Made by a program: the position numbers and the translations under genes | Shown here: positions 25,766 through 35,060 of the stretch, piece after piece | Numbering within the stretch: position 1 is the stretch's first letter | How the letters are laid out: each line of letters opens with the position of its first letter | The notes under the pieces: generated by a model | Databases searched by the model: none | What the model saw: only the letters and a program-made list of their open reading frames with translations | Told to the model about the DNA's origin: nothing | NCBI GenBank assembly: GCA_022826045.1 | Contig: JAJDVQ010000022.1 | Coordinates: 1 to 64,000, forward strand | Direction of reading: 5' to 3' | Length of the DNA: 64,000 nt | From: Acidimicrobiia bacterium | GTDB taxonomy: Bacteria > Actinomycetota > Acidimicrobiia > Acidimicrobiales > Poriferisodalaceae

Positions 25766-26181
25766 GCCGGCGTGAAGCGGAGCAGTGCGGGGCCGTCGGG
25801 GGTGGGGTCAAAGACGACCTGCACGGCCTGGCCGATGTGGACCGTCTCGGGGTCGCAGCCGACGATGTTGGTGACCACCCGGGGGCCCTCGTCGAGCTCC
25901 ACATAGGCCAGCACGAACGGCGCAGCCGCCCGCCACGAGCCCGGGATGCGCCGGGTGACCGTGCAGCTGTACACGGTGCCTCGCCCCGAAGCCTCGAACC
26001 AGGTCACCGAGGTGCTGCCGCACTGGTCACAGCGTTCCCGCGGGTACCACACGACGTGGCCGCAGCTGTCGCAGCGGGGCAGCTCCAGGCGGCCCTCGGC
26101 GGTGGCATCCCAGAACCGCTGCGTCTCGAGGTTGGGGTTCGGCGGCGGGACGGGCAGCCCCGATGGGCCCAGATCGCTCAT
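25762..26181 (-). CDS. DUF35 / OB-fold zinc-ribbon acyl-CoA-binding protein
   Basis: A 139-residue protein with an N-terminal helix (NLETQRFWDATAEGRLELPR). A four-cysteine zinc ribbon follows (CDSCGHVVWYPRERCDQCGS), then an OB-fold with GRGTVYSCTVTRR and FVLAYVELDEGPRVVTNIVG. The start overlaps the stop of the upstream thiolase-like gene as ATGA. DUF35 proteins pair with thiolase-like proteins, as in the steroid side-chain aldolase Ltp2 with ChsH2. That pairing is the best model for this locus, but the substrate is not known. Confidence 0.9.
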   Translation of the reverse strand: MSDLGPSGLPVPPPNPNLETQRFWDATAEGRLELPRCDSCGHVVWYPRERCDQCGSTSVTWFEASGRGTVYSCTVTRRIPGSWRAAAPFVLAYVELDEGPRVVTNIVGCDPETVHIGQAVQVVFDPTPDGPALLRFTPA

Positions 26182-27365
26182 GTCGACCTGCCCAGCACGA
26201 GCGTGGCGCTGCCCATGCGGGTGGCGAGGCTGCCTCCGGTGCCGTGCGCCAGGGCCAGCTCGCAGTCGGGCACCTGCACGGCCGCATGCGCTTCGCCGCG
26301 CAGCTGCCGCACAGCCTCGACCACCTTGGTCATGCCGCCGCGGTTGGCCGGGTGGTTGTTGCACAGCCCGCCGCCATCGGTGTTGAACGGCAGCACGCCG
26401 CCGGGCGACTGCAGCGCGCCATCCGACACGAATCGTCCGCCGTCGCCCTTTGCGCAGAAGCCGAGGTCTTCCAGCGTCATCAGGACCGTGATCGTGAAGC
26501 TGTCGTAGATCGACACGTAGTCGATGTCGGCAGGCGTCACGCCGGCTTCGGCGAACGCCAGCGGGCCGGAGCGCGTCGCGCCGGTGTGGGTCAGGTCGAT
26601 GCGGCCGCCCGAGGTGTGCTTGATGGACGTTCCTGTGCCGAGCACCGGTGTGCAGTGACGGTCGAGCGACGCCGCCACCGCTTCGCTGACCAGCACGAGG
26701 GCGCCCCCGCCGTCGGTGATCACGCAGCAGTCGAGCCGGTGCAGCGGATCGGAGATCATCGGCGACGACACCACCTCGTCCACCGTGACGACGTCTTGGA
26801 GGAAGGCGTGCGGATTGTGCTGCGCATGGGTCGAGGCGGCCACCTTGACTTCGGCCAGCTGCTCTGAGGTGGTGCCGAACTCGTGCATGTGCCGTGCCGC
26901 GGCCAGCGCGTACCCGCCGGACACCGACATGCCGAACTGGTTCTCGAACGATGCCTCGGGCGCCGAGCTGAACCGCGCGCTGCCGCCCGGCCCGGCGCCG
27001 CCCGTGCGCGGCTTGCCGGCCAGCGTGATCAACGCCACATTCACGTGGCCCGCAGCGATAGCTGCTGCCGCGTGCTGCGCGTGCACCAGGTAGGCAGAGC
27101 CGCCGGTCTCGGTGTCGTCGATGTAGCTGCAGTCGAGACCGAGGTACTCCACCATCGACAGCGCCCCGAAGCCAGGCGCATCGCCCGCCGAGTAGTAGGC
27201 GTCGACATCGGCAAGCGTCAGCCCGGCATCGGCCAGCGCGCCCGCAGCCACATCGGCGTGGATCTGCGGCAGCGTGCGGTCGGGCAGCTCACGGCCAGGA
27301 TGCTCGTACACGCCGGCGATGAGTGCCTTGCCTCGAATCGTCACCGGCGGCACGCTAGCCGCCAT
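26178..27365 (-). CDS. Thiolase-fold protein (Ltp2/SCP2-thiolase-like)
   Basis: A 395-residue thiolase-superfamily protein. The expected nucleophile region reads DTETGGSAYLVHAQHAAAAI, with no cysteine at the usual position. Later family motifs are kept: NTDGGGLCNNHPANRGGM and LALAHGTGGSLATRMGS. Loss of the nucleophilic Cys is typical of Ltp2-type aldol lyases and related thiolase-like partners of DUF35 proteins, so an aldolase or lyase is more likely than an acetyltransferase. The start at 27365 is the best-placed ATG; much longer upstream frames are spurious. It is coupled by a 4-base overlap to the DUF35 gene and diverges from the second fused CoA-transferase. Confidence 0.85.
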   Translation of the reverse strand: MAASVPPVTIRGKALIAGVYEHPGRELPDRTLPQIHADVAAGALADAGLTLADVDAYYSAGDAPGFGALSMVEYLGLDCSYIDDTETGGSAYLVHAQHAAAAIAAGHVNVALITLAGKPRTGGAGPGGSARFSSAPEASFENQFGMSVSGGYALAAARHMHEFGTTSEQLAEVKVAASTHAQHNPHAFLQDVVTVDEVVSSPMISDPLHRLDCCVITDGGGALVLVSEAVAASLDRHCTPVLGTGTSIKHTSGGRIDLTHTGATRSGPLAFAEAGVTPADIDYVSIYDSFTITVLMTLEDLGFCAKGDGGRFVSDGALQSPGGVLPFNTDGGGLCNNHPANRGGMTKVVEAVRQLRGEAHAAVQVPDCELALAHGTGGSLATRMGSATLVLGRST

Positions 27366-27440
27366 CCCCGAGGCGATGCCCGACCGCCGCCGGCGCCGGG
27401 TAGCCGGTCGGAGTCGAGAGCGAGCGTTAGCGTCGCGCCG

Positions 27441-29900
27441 ATGCTGAAGCCATACCGAGTGCTGGACCTCACCGATCACCGGGGCGCGATGTGCACCTCG
27501 ATCCTCGGCTCGCTGGGCGCGGAGGTGATCCTCGTGGAGGGTCCCGACGGCCGAGGAAGAGACCATCGTGAGACGGGTCCCGACGGCACATCGCTGGGCT
27601 GGTGGAACCTGCGGCGCGGTGCGCAGAGCTGCGTCATCGAGGATCGCAACGAGCTGATGGAGCTGGTCGCCGGCGCCGACGCCTTGATCGAATCGCCCGA
27701 TCCCGGACTGGCGCTCGACCACAACGAGCTGCGGGCGATCAATCCGGGACTCGTGCACACCACCGTCACCCCATTCGGCAGCACGGGGCCCAAGGCCGGC
27801 TGGGCAGCGTCGGATCTCACCATTGCGGCGGCTGCCTGCAGCGCTGCCATCACCGGCGACGCCGACCGGGCGCCGCTGCGCATCACGGCGCCGCAGAGCT
27901 GGATGCACGCGGGATCGCATGCCGCCGTCGGCACGGCGCTCGCGCTGCGCCAGCGAGACCGCAGCGGCTACGGCCAGCACGTCGACATCTCCGCCCAGCA
28001 GGCGATGATGCAGACGGCATTTCCCGGCATCGTCCACGCGCCCAACCAGTACCCGTCAGCCCGGCGAACCTCGGGCGGGATCCTCTTCCTCAACTTCCAT
28101 CTGCAGTTCGTGTACCCGGCGGCAGACGGCTACGTCTCGATCACGCTGCTGTTCGGCGACACCATCGGCCGATTCACCAAGCGGCTGATGGACTGGGTGC
28201 ATGAGAACGGCTGCTGCGACGACGAGCTCGCGGCACTCGACTGGGTCGACTTCGGGATGCGCCTGTTCACCGATCCTGAGGTTGCGCCGGGCCAGCTCGA
28301 GCAGACCAAGGCCGCGATCACCCGCTTGACGAGCACGCGCACCCGCGCCGATTTGTTCGCCGAAGCGCAGCGCCGCGAGCTGCTGCTGGCGCCCGTGTAC
28401 ACGCCAGCCGAGCTGACCCAGGTGGAGCACTTCAACGAGCGCGGCTATTGGGACACCGTCGCCGATCCTGCGTGGGGCAGCGTGATCACCCCAGGCGCAT
28501 GGTGCAAGCCCAGCCGCACGCCACTCCGCTCCCTCGGCGCCCCGCCGGATCTCGGCGCCCACACCGCGGCCGTCAAGGCGAAGCCGCGCTCGGCGCTGCT
28601 GGACGCCGCGGAGAAACCGCGCGACGGCGGCGGCGATCCGTCGAGCCCGCGGCCCCTCGAGGGGATCAAGGTGCTCGACACCACGTGGGTGTACGCCGGG
28701 CCGTTCACGACGCGGGTGCTCGCCGACTTCGGCGCCACTGTCGTCAAGGTGGAAGGACCGGCACGCTTCGACGCCGCACGCGGCAGCGGCGGCGGCCTGC
28801 GGGGCGACATGGGGCCCGACGCCTCGATCCAGTACGGCACGCTCAATGCGGGCAAGCTCGGCGTGACCATCGATCTCAACACCGCCGAGGGCCGCGACGT
28901 GCTGTGCGACCTGGCGGAATGGGCCGACATCTACGTCGAGTCGTACACGCCTGGCACGCTCGACGACTGGGGCATCGGCTACGAGACGCTCTCGGCCCGC
29001 AACCCGAGCCTGATTCTGCTGAGCACCAGCCTGATGGGCCAGACCGGGCCGCTTGCCACATTCGCCGGCTTCGGCAATCTGGCCGGCGCCATCACCGGCT
29101 ACTACGAGATGACCGGCTGGCCAGACCGGGCGCCGGCGGGACCGTTTCTCGCCTACACCGACTACGTCACCCCGCAGTACATGGTGCCGCTGCTGCTGGC
29201 CGCGCTCGATGCCCGTGACGCCGATCCGCTGGGCCGGGGCCAGCATCTCGACTTCGCTCAGGCCGAGGCCGCGGTGCACTTCCTTGCGACCGAGGTGCTC
29301 GAGCACACGGTCAATGGCGTTGCTGCCACCCGGTCGGGCAACGCGGACGCCTTCCTGTGCCCCCATGCGATGTACCCGTGCGACCCGGGCGACGCCGACC
29401 CCGACAATCCGCTCGAGGCGCCAGACCCTTGGGTTGCGGTCGTCTGCGAGACCGAGCACCAGTGGGAGTCACTGTGTGAGGTGCTCAGCCGCGACGGCCA
29501 GCCCATGCCGGCCGAACTCGCCGGCCTCGACGCAGCGGGACGCGTCGCGCGCAACGCAGACATTGACGCCGCCATCGCGGCATGGGCCGCCGGGCGCACA
29601 CCGGCTGAAGCCGAAGCCGTGCTGCAGGCTGCGGGCGTGCCCGCACACGCCAGCCAGAACAGTCTCGGCTGCTTCGCCGATCCGCAGCTCAATCACCGCG
29701 GCCACTGGATGGATGTCGAGCACCCGGTGTACGACCGCATGGTCGTGGAGGCGCCCCGCATGCATCTCAACGCGTCACCTCACGAGGTCACCAAGTCAGG
29801 CCCGAGCCTGGGTGAGCACAACGACCGCGTCCTGCGGGACATTCTCGGCTACGACGACGACCGCGTTGTCGAGCTCGCCGTAGCCGGCGCCATCGGCTGA
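27441..29900 (+). CDS. Tandem-fused CaiB/BaiF (family III) CoA-transferase, 819 aa
   Basis: A two-domain CoA-transferase closely resembling the protein encoded at 18297. Domain one opens with YRVLDLTDHRGAMCTSILGS and domain two with IKVLDTTWVYAGPFTTRVLA near residue 410. The acid position reads DISAQQAM in the first half and DFAQAEAA in the second, so only the second half keeps an acidic residue there. The ATG at 27441 fits the first beta-strand exactly; the frame extends upstream without homology. It diverges from the thiolase/DUF35 pair, a context that suggests acyl-CoA activation and chain shortening of a lipid or steroid-like substrate (inferred). Confidence 0.88.
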   Translation: MLKPYRVLDLTDHRGAMCTSILGSLGAEVILVEGPDGRGRDHRETGPDGTSLGWWNLRRGAQSCVIEDRNELMELVAGADALIESPDPGLALDHNELRAINPGLVHTTVTPFGSTGPKAGWAASDLTIAAAACSAAITGDADRAPLRITAPQSWMHAGSHAAVGTALALRQRDRSGYGQHVDISAQQAMMQTAFPGIVHAPNQYPSARRTSGGILFLNFHLQFVYPAADGYVSITLLFGDTIGRFTKRLMDWVHENGCCDDELAALDWVDFGMRLFTDPEVAPGQLEQTKAAITRLTSTRTRADLFAEAQRRELLLAPVYTPAELTQVEHFNERGYWDTVADPAWGSVITPGAWCKPSRTPLRSLGAPPDLGAHTAAVKAKPRSALLDAAEKPRDGGGDPSSPRPLEGIKVLDTTWVYAGPFTTRVLADFGATVVKVEGPARFDAARGSGGGLRGDMGPDASIQYGTLNAGKLGVTIDLNTAEGRDVLCDLAEWADIYVESYTPGTLDDWGIGYETLSARNPSLILLSTSLMGQTGPLATFAGFGNLAGAITGYYEMTGWPDRAPAGPFLAYTDYVTPQYMVPLLLAALDARDADPLGRGQHLDFAQAEAAVHFLATEVLEHTVNGVAATRSGNADAFLCPHAMYPCDPGDADPDNPLEAPDPWVAVVCETEHQWESLCEVLSRDGQPMPAELAGLDAAGRVARNADIDAAIAAWAAGRTPAEAEAVLQAAGVPAHASQNSLGCFADPQLNHRGHWMDVEHPVYDRMVVEAPRMHLNASPHEVTKSGPSLGEHNDRVLRDILGYDDDRVVELAVAGAIG

Positions 29901-29906
29901 ACGTCC

Positions 29907-32900
29907 CTAGTCCTCGCTGAAGCCGGTGCCTTCCTCGAAGCCGAGAACTCGGGTGTTCTCGTTGACGTCGCGGACGAGATCGCCAGCGAAGCCTCCCGGC
30001 TTGCGGACTTCGACTTCGACTCGTACGACGACTTCTGCATCTGGGTGACCGATGAGATGGGTGAGCACATCGTCGCTGACCTGGGTGAATGCGCGGGTGG
30101 GGCGATCAGGGTTCAAGACAATCGACCCTCGAAAGACGCTGAGGGCTGGACGCGACGGATCCGTCTGAGAACCGGAACCCTCGCTTTCGTCGTCTGCACC
30201 ACCGCCGAAGTAGTCGTCTCCGCCTGAGGCGCCACCGCGGCCATCGCCCGAGTCGCCACCATCTCCGCTCGTCCGTCCAGCGTCGTCGCCCGCAGCTGCT
30301 TCACGGTCTCGCTCGTGCTGCTGCATCGCCAAGTCGGGATGAACAATGAGATGGGATGGCGTCACTGCCGCTGTTCGCTCCCCAGGCGGGCTCAGCCCCA
30401 AGTAGCGACCGGCCGCCTCGTCGTAGGAAACGGCGACGGCGAATCCTTCGGTCGTCCAAGCGATGCCCTCGGGGCCGCGTTCGACCGTGGACGTCAGCAC
30501 ATCCTGATCACGCAAGCGCGGCAGGTACACGTATCGCGCCATGTCTTCCCACAGCGCCGCTAGCGACATGTGGCCCTCCGCCCAGCGCGACGCCAGCACC
30601 CCGTCGAGTTGCTGCCGCAGCAGGACCGCTGGGAACTGCGCGCCCAGGCTGCCATCGTTCACGAGCCTTCGAGCAGCGTTCTCGGCTATGCGCGCCACGG
30701 GCTGCATCGCGCTGAGCTGATGGTCGCCGGCGCGCCTGCGGCCGTTCCGCTCGCCGGCCGCGCTGTCCGCGTCCAGTCTGACCACCTCCAACGTGACCGA
30801 TCCGCGCGGGTCTTCTTGCTGGGGAACCAGGAGGAAGCGGTAGGCCTCCGCTATTCGCAATCCAGTAGCCTGATCAGCCCGCTCGCGCTGCGACCGGGCG
30901 AGGTTCATCTGCTGGGCGTCGAGATTCAGGTCGTCTTGACGCGTACAGATGCCTTCCCAGGCCAAATACTCAGCGGCGGCCTGTTCCAGGGCCTCAGCGG
31001 CGCGCTGCTCAGCTGCGGCGAACACCAGCATGTTCCTGTATTGCCGCGGTCCAGCACCTCGCTGTTCGAGTATCTCTCGCGCCGTGGACACGGCGGGTGA
31101 ATCATCGGAGTTCAGCGTCAGTGTGGTCCCGGGTTCCAGAACCACCAGGCGCGCACGCGGCTCGTCAGCCACGTCGGCGCCGCTCGCCGGAGCGACGTGG
31201 ACGCTTGCGAATGTGTCGGCTTGCATGCCAACCCTGCCGATCCGCTCGCGGAGCCTCCTGACGATCTCAGCGTGCAACTGGAAACGGTCGCCCGAAAGCA
31301 GGTTCTCGATCTCGTCACGTGCGGTTCTCGTCACGTTCTGCTGCCGATCGAACCAGTACCGGTCGCGGTCGACGTACAGGTACGGCGCCTCCGCAGCGAG
31401 CCGGCTCAGCGCATCAGACACCGGACCCGATGGGTCGCCGACGAAGGTGGCCCCGAGACGTACGCGACGCAGATCCAAGCCTTGGTTCGGCCCTCCGACT
31501 CGGGGAGTTGCGCCGACGAAGATGGTCCGGGCAACCCGACGCGCCGCATGCAGCGCCCCCAGGTGAGGCGTTGCGCGGTCGATGCGCCCGGCATGCGAGG
31601 ACTGCCCGTCCACGTCAGAGTCGATGACCGGATGCCAGTAGTCAGGCAGCCGTCCGGCCAGCTCATTGACGACGCGGTCGTCGCCCAAGGGGATCGAGCA
31701 GGGCAGGATCAGGGGCGACTTGTCATCGCTCGCCCAGAGCGAGTCGATGGTTGCAGCCATCAGCCGAAGCACACCGCGAGTGCGCTGGAAGCGATCTATC
31801 GAAGACCAGTCCTGATAGAGCCGGTCGAACACTTCCGGGTGGATCGGATATGCCGCCTTGATGCGCTCGACGAACGCGATCTCGGAGCACTCGGAAGGGA
31901 AGTCGGCGCGCCGAGACCGGTAGAGCCGACCGAAGGCCTCTGCGGTTTCGTCCCGGTGCGCTCGCGCCTCATCGCTGAGCGGCTGGAAGAGCCGCCGACG
32001 CACGATCTCGTAGCTTTCGTCGCCGCTCGCGGGCTGCCAAGTCTCCGCAAGGCGGTTCGTGACATTGGTCAACCGCCGCAGCGCCTCCCGCCCGGCCGTG
32101 CCGCCCACCTCCAAGCTCGACACCGCGAAACTGTCCTCGTCGGTGTCGGCTTCCTCCGAAGCGGGTATGGACACCACGAACAGCGCCCCGTCAGTTGCCC
32201 TCGTCGCCTCCGAGAGCGTCTGGGCGAAGCTGAACTGAGAATCGAAGCTGCCGCCGGGCAGGTCGGTGCGCTCGTAGAGCTCGCGTGCGTAGGCGACCCA
32301 TTCGTCGATGAGGATCAGGCACGGCGAACACACAGTGAGCACGTCCCGGATCGCCTCGCCGGGGTTGGTGCGGTTGCGGTCGCTGTCGGCGACCAGCTCG
32401 TACGCCGCAGCACCACCGAGCTGCCACGCGATCTCGCCCCAGATCGTCTGCACCTCAGTGCCGTCGGACTTGGTGTGAATCTCACCGGCGCCGAAACGGT
32501 TGCCGACGACGACGGCGCAGTTCACTTCGGGCAGGTTGTCGACGCCGGCATCGCGAACCAGATTGACGATCTCCGCCGGCATCTGAGACAGGTCGAGGCC
32601 TGACATCAGGTGGTACAGCGCGATGAGACTGTGTGTCTTTCCGCCACCGAAGTTGGTCTGACAGCTGATGACCGGCTGTCCGCCTTGCCCCGACACACGC
32701 CTGACGGCGAGCGTGAGTAGGTCGCGCAACCCCGCCGTCAAGTAGGTGCGCTCGAAGAACCGACGCGGGTTGGCATATTCTTCACTGCCCTCGCCTCGGC
32801 GAACCATCTCCAGGTCGGCTGCGAACTCCGCAACGCTGAACCGGCCCGAGTGAATATCCGCATGGGGGTGGATCACCTCTCGCCACGGCCTCAACCCAGC

Positions 32901-33413
32901 CGGCACCGAATCCACCACGTTGAACACCGCGCCGGAGTTCTCGCTCTCGTCGGCGCGCTGCGTTCGTTCGTACTGTGTTCGGTTTAGGTCGTCGAGCAAC
33001 TCCTGCACGGCGGCGGCTTCGGAAGGCGCCACCGCTTCGATCAGCGTGACGATCCCGCTCAGCGTGTACTGCGCGTCGTGCAGCTGGAATCGCTTGTTGT
33101 GAGCCCACTCGTTGCGCTTGTCACGAAGCGTGAAGACAATGTTGCGAGCACCGCGTGGCAGCTGCCGCTCGAACCTGCCCTGCCAGCAGTCAGCAATCAC
33201 CCGCAGCAAGAACGCCGGGTCGTCCTCCGAGTACTCCCGCAGCGCCGGACGCGCCGTCGCAGCAAACGTCGCTGCCCAGTCCGCGCCGCCGCCAGCCCCG
33301 CTCGACATGTGCCGATCGACGAACGGGCGCAACACCCGAGCCAGTACCTCGAAGGCCTCCCCCACCCGCGCCCGATTGCTCATCTCAGCCATCGCTCGCA
33401 CCGACCTCTCCAT
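29907..33413 (-). CDS. Swt1-HEPN / DUF499 ATPase (Hma-type defence ATPase, HmaC-like)
   Basis: A very large ATPase of about 1168 residues. The N-terminal 130 residues resemble a Swt1-type HEPN domain, with RDKRNEWAHNKRF holding an R-x4-H motif (Arg100, His105). Walker A is CQTNFGGGKTHSLIALYHL (about 251-269) and Walker B LILIDEWVAYARELY, both as in DUF499 proteins. An acidic, Gly-rich low-complexity segment lies near residues 1040-1090. Starts at 33413, 33392 or 33383 are all possible. DUF499 ATPases accompany DUF1156 methylases and large helicases in anti-phage loci. Here the peptidase gene upstream separates it from the methylase. HEPN suggests RNA cleavage, but activity is inferred. Confidence 0.82.
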   Translation of the reverse strand: MERSVRAMAEMSNRARVGEAFEVLARVLRPFVDRHMSSGAGGGADWAATFAATARPALREYSEDDPAFLLRVIADCWQGRFERQLPRGARNIVFTLRDKRNEWAHNKRFQLHDAQYTLSGIVTLIEAVAPSEAAAVQELLDDLNRTQYERTQRADESENSGAVFNVVDSVPAGLRPWREVIHPHADIHSGRFSVAEFAADLEMVRRGEGSEEYANPRRFFERTYLTAGLRDLLTLAVRRVSGQGGQPVISCQTNFGGGKTHSLIALYHLMSGLDLSQMPAEIVNLVRDAGVDNLPEVNCAVVVGNRFGAGEIHTKSDGTEVQTIWGEIAWQLGGAAAYELVADSDRNRTNPGEAIRDVLTVCSPCLILIDEWVAYARELYERTDLPGGSFDSQFSFAQTLSEATRATDGALFVVSIPASEEADTDEDSFAVSSLEVGGTAGREALRRLTNVTNRLAETWQPASGDESYEIVRRRLFQPLSDEARAHRDETAEAFGRLYRSRRADFPSECSEIAFVERIKAAYPIHPEVFDRLYQDWSSIDRFQRTRGVLRLMAATIDSLWASDDKSPLILPCSIPLGDDRVVNELAGRLPDYWHPVIDSDVDGQSSHAGRIDRATPHLGALHAARRVARTIFVGATPRVGGPNQGLDLRRVRLGATFVGDPSGPVSDALSRLAAEAPYLYVDRDRYWFDRQQNVTRTARDEIENLLSGDRFQLHAEIVRRLRERIGRVGMQADTFASVHVAPASGADVADEPRARLVVLEPGTTLTLNSDDSPAVSTAREILEQRGAGPRQYRNMLVFAAAEQRAAEALEQAAAEYLAWEGICTRQDDLNLDAQQMNLARSQRERADQATGLRIAEAYRFLLVPQQEDPRGSVTLEVVRLDADSAAGERNGRRRAGDHQLSAMQPVARIAENAARRLVNDGSLGAQFPAVLLRQQLDGVLASRWAEGHMSLAALWEDMARYVYLPRLRDQDVLTSTVERGPEGIAWTTEGFAVAVSYDEAAGRYLGLSPPGERTAAVTPSHLIVHPDLAMQQHERDREAAAGDDAGRTSGDGGDSGDGRGGASGGDDYFGGGADDESEGSGSQTDPSRPALSVFRGSIVLNPDRPTRAFTQVSDDVLTHLIGHPDAEVVVRVEVEVRKPGGFAGDLVRDVNENTRVLGFEEGTGFSED

Positions 33414-33469
33414 GGCACATTGTCGGGAGCCACTTCATCCACAGCCGTGCAGAACCAGCACACTCGCAA

Positions 33470-34318
33470 TCAGAAGCGCAGCGATGCTCGACGGCCCTCG
33501 ATCATCGTCTCTTTGAATTGCCAGCCAAGCTCCACGACGTAGTTGACGTGAAGACTCCAGAGCATCTTCCAGTACTCTGACTCTGGTTCTTCGTAGACCG
33601 CTGGCAATCCGAGTTCTTGGGCATGACGATATCCGATAGTTGCTGAATGCATCGAAGGACCTTGAAGGCCTTGCGTCAGAGCTTCAACAAGCTCTTCTGA
33701 TGGGGGATTGCTTCGGATGCTGAGGACATCCGGCACCAACTCCTCCGTACGCAGTATGGATGCCCGTGCCGCTTGGTATGTCGCGCCGTCGATGTCTCCC
33801 AGTAATGCAGAATAAAACTCGAACGCTAAGGGATTGGACTGAGTGCGCTGTTCAAGGTCATCTACTATCTGAACCAGATCTTTCGCTGGATAGTAGGAAT
33901 TTCTTGTCGGTAGGAAGATCTGAGGGTCTACTGGACCCAAGGCCGAAGTGGTGCTCATGAGAATGGATTCAGCAGCGAGTGCCAACAGAGTGGCTGCCGA
34001 GGCGGCCGTTTCTGGCACAATCACCCGGAAGTCGGACCGACCTGCGTGGCACATCATTGCCAACCGCAAGGCTGTCTCCGCATCGCCACCCGGAGACGTA
34101 AGCATCAGGTCGAGGGGTGTATCACTTGGTATATCTCCAATGGCGTCTTGGAACGGTGCCACGACTGCATGGTGCATTGGGCCATAAAAGACCACAACCG
34201 CGCGTCCCGTCTCGTCCTCTATGTCGCGTAGTGCCTGTTGTCGCTCGTAGCGGTGTGCTTGAGTTGCCCGAAAGAACGGCGTGTGAACAACGCTTGCCGA
34301 AGAACCGTCATCGGACAT
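33470..34318 (-). CDS. ClpP/crotonase-fold serine peptidase of the SDH (serine dehydrogenase proteinase) type
   Basis: A 282-residue protein with a SppA/ClpP-like core. The oxyanion strand is LMLTSPGGDAETALRLAMM (residues 71-89). The nucleophile helix is ETAASAATLLALAAESILM, with Ser107 as candidate nucleophile. The following SALGPVDPQI is typical of SDH-family proteases. No signal peptide or membrane segment is seen, so it is cytosolic. The gene is distinctly A+T-richer than its neighbours. It overlaps the 66-residue gene upstream by 11 bases and precedes the DUF499 ATPase by 56 bases, i.e. it is inserted between the methylase and the ATPase of the defence locus. A protease effector or regulator is plausible but unproven. 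Confidence 0.8.
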   Translation of the reverse strand: MSDDGSSASVVHTPFFRATQAHRYERQQALRDIEDETGRAVVVFYGPMHHAVVAPFQDAIGDIPSDTPLDLMLTSPGGDAETALRLAMMCHAGRSDFRVIVPETAASAATLLALAAESILMSTTSALGPVDPQIFLPTRNSYYPAKDLVQIVDDLEQRTQSNPLAFEFYSALLGDIDGATYQAARASILRTEELVPDVLSIRSNPPSEELVEALTQGLQGPSMHSATIGYRHAQELGLPAVYEEPESEYWKMLWSLHVNYVVELGWQFKETMIEGRRASLRF

Positions 34319-34508
34319 GAAGCGGCTCTCGCGGAATCTTGAGCGGTTCTTCCGTGCGCCACTTGCGTTCGTCGGGTTCTAGCTCGGCATAGCGCTTGCG
34401 GATGCGTTCGGCGGCGTCTTCGCGGGCCTTGCGGGCGCGGGCGATGCGGTCGCGGAGTGATTCCTCGTTGCGGCGGGACTCCGGGATGAAGGGTGGGTCG
34501 TAGCTCAT
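34308..34508 (-). CDS. Small highly charged helical protein, 66 aa
   Basis: No family recognised. The sequence (SYDPPFIPESRRNEESLRDR, then alternating Arg/Ala/Glu to DERKWRTEEPLK) predicts a long charged helix, possibly a coiled coil. The start at 34508 is the methionine nearest the compositional onset. Its last 11 bases overlap the start of the SDH-type peptidase gene, so the two are translationally linked. This makes it a candidate adaptor, inhibitor or substrate of that peptidase. Confidence 0.6.
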   Translation of the reverse strand: MSYDPPFIPESRRNEESLRDRIARARKAREDAAERIRKRYAELEPDERKWRTEEPLKIPREPLHVR

Positions 34509-34817
34509 GGGGTGTTCCTTCGCTGGCGCTATTGGGTCGGTTGGGGTCGGGTTCGGCGTCACCGGTCGCATGGGGACCGTAGGCCATGGTCTACAGACTA
34601 CGCGGGGGGTGTGACCCGTCTGCTGCCGCGTGTATCGAGTGCAGGCCCTGCCTACTCGTCGGCGTCGCAAGGGGGACCAGCCGAACGGCGCAACCCCGGC
34701 CGTTTGCCGAAGCAGGGACGGTTCCGGGGCCTTCGCCTCGAATGCTACTCACCACAGGCTGTGCTGAGTCAGATTTCTGCACAGTAGCTTCGCAATGGCT
34801 TCAGGGAGCGACGACCG
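34509..34817. other. Non-coding break inside the defence island, with an inverted repeat at 34694-34729
   Basis: No convincing gene on either strand. CCCCGGCCGT (34694-34703) pairs with ACGG-TT-CCGGGG (34718-34729), an imperfect 10-base stem with a 14-base loop. It could be a transcription end or the scar of an insertion. The break may also hold the promoter of the 66-aa gene, peptidase and DUF499 unit, but no clear -35/-10 pair is visible. Confidence 0.4.
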
Positions 34818-35060
34818 ATGAAGATGGTCTCCGCCATGACACAGACGCAACACTCAAGCGATTCCGCGGTCCCGCATGACTGCGCCAAACACGCGGTCCG
34901 CGTGACCTTCATCAATGTGACGCCTGGCGACTACGACCCCGATGTCGCTGCAGCCTTCGGAAGCCTCGCCGCTCACTACGAGGAAGTTGCGGCGGATCTG
35001 TTCAACGACGACCCCGACCTAACCAGCCACATCGCACCCCAGAGCCTCGGCCAGCCCTGA
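34818..35060 (+). CDS. Hypothetical protein, 80 aa
   Basis: An open frame of 80 residues with no recognised family; the middle reads AVRVTFINVTPGDYDPDVAA and is followed by an acidic helix. AGGGAGC lies about 9 bases before the ATG at 34818, supporting translation; a second ATG at 34836 is possible. It is the only plus-strand candidate inside the minus-strand defence island, converging on the DUF1156 methylase. It may be a real small gene or chance. Confidence 0.35.
   Translation: MKMVSAMTQTQHSSDSAVPHDCAKHAVRVTFINVTPGDYDPDVAAAFGSLAAHYEEVAADLFNDDPDLTSHIAPQSLGQP

Noticed and set aside
28056-29459. 467-codon minus-strand frame opposite the second fused CoA-transferase
   Set aside because: Same reason: antisense shadow with Arg/Gly/Val-rich composition.
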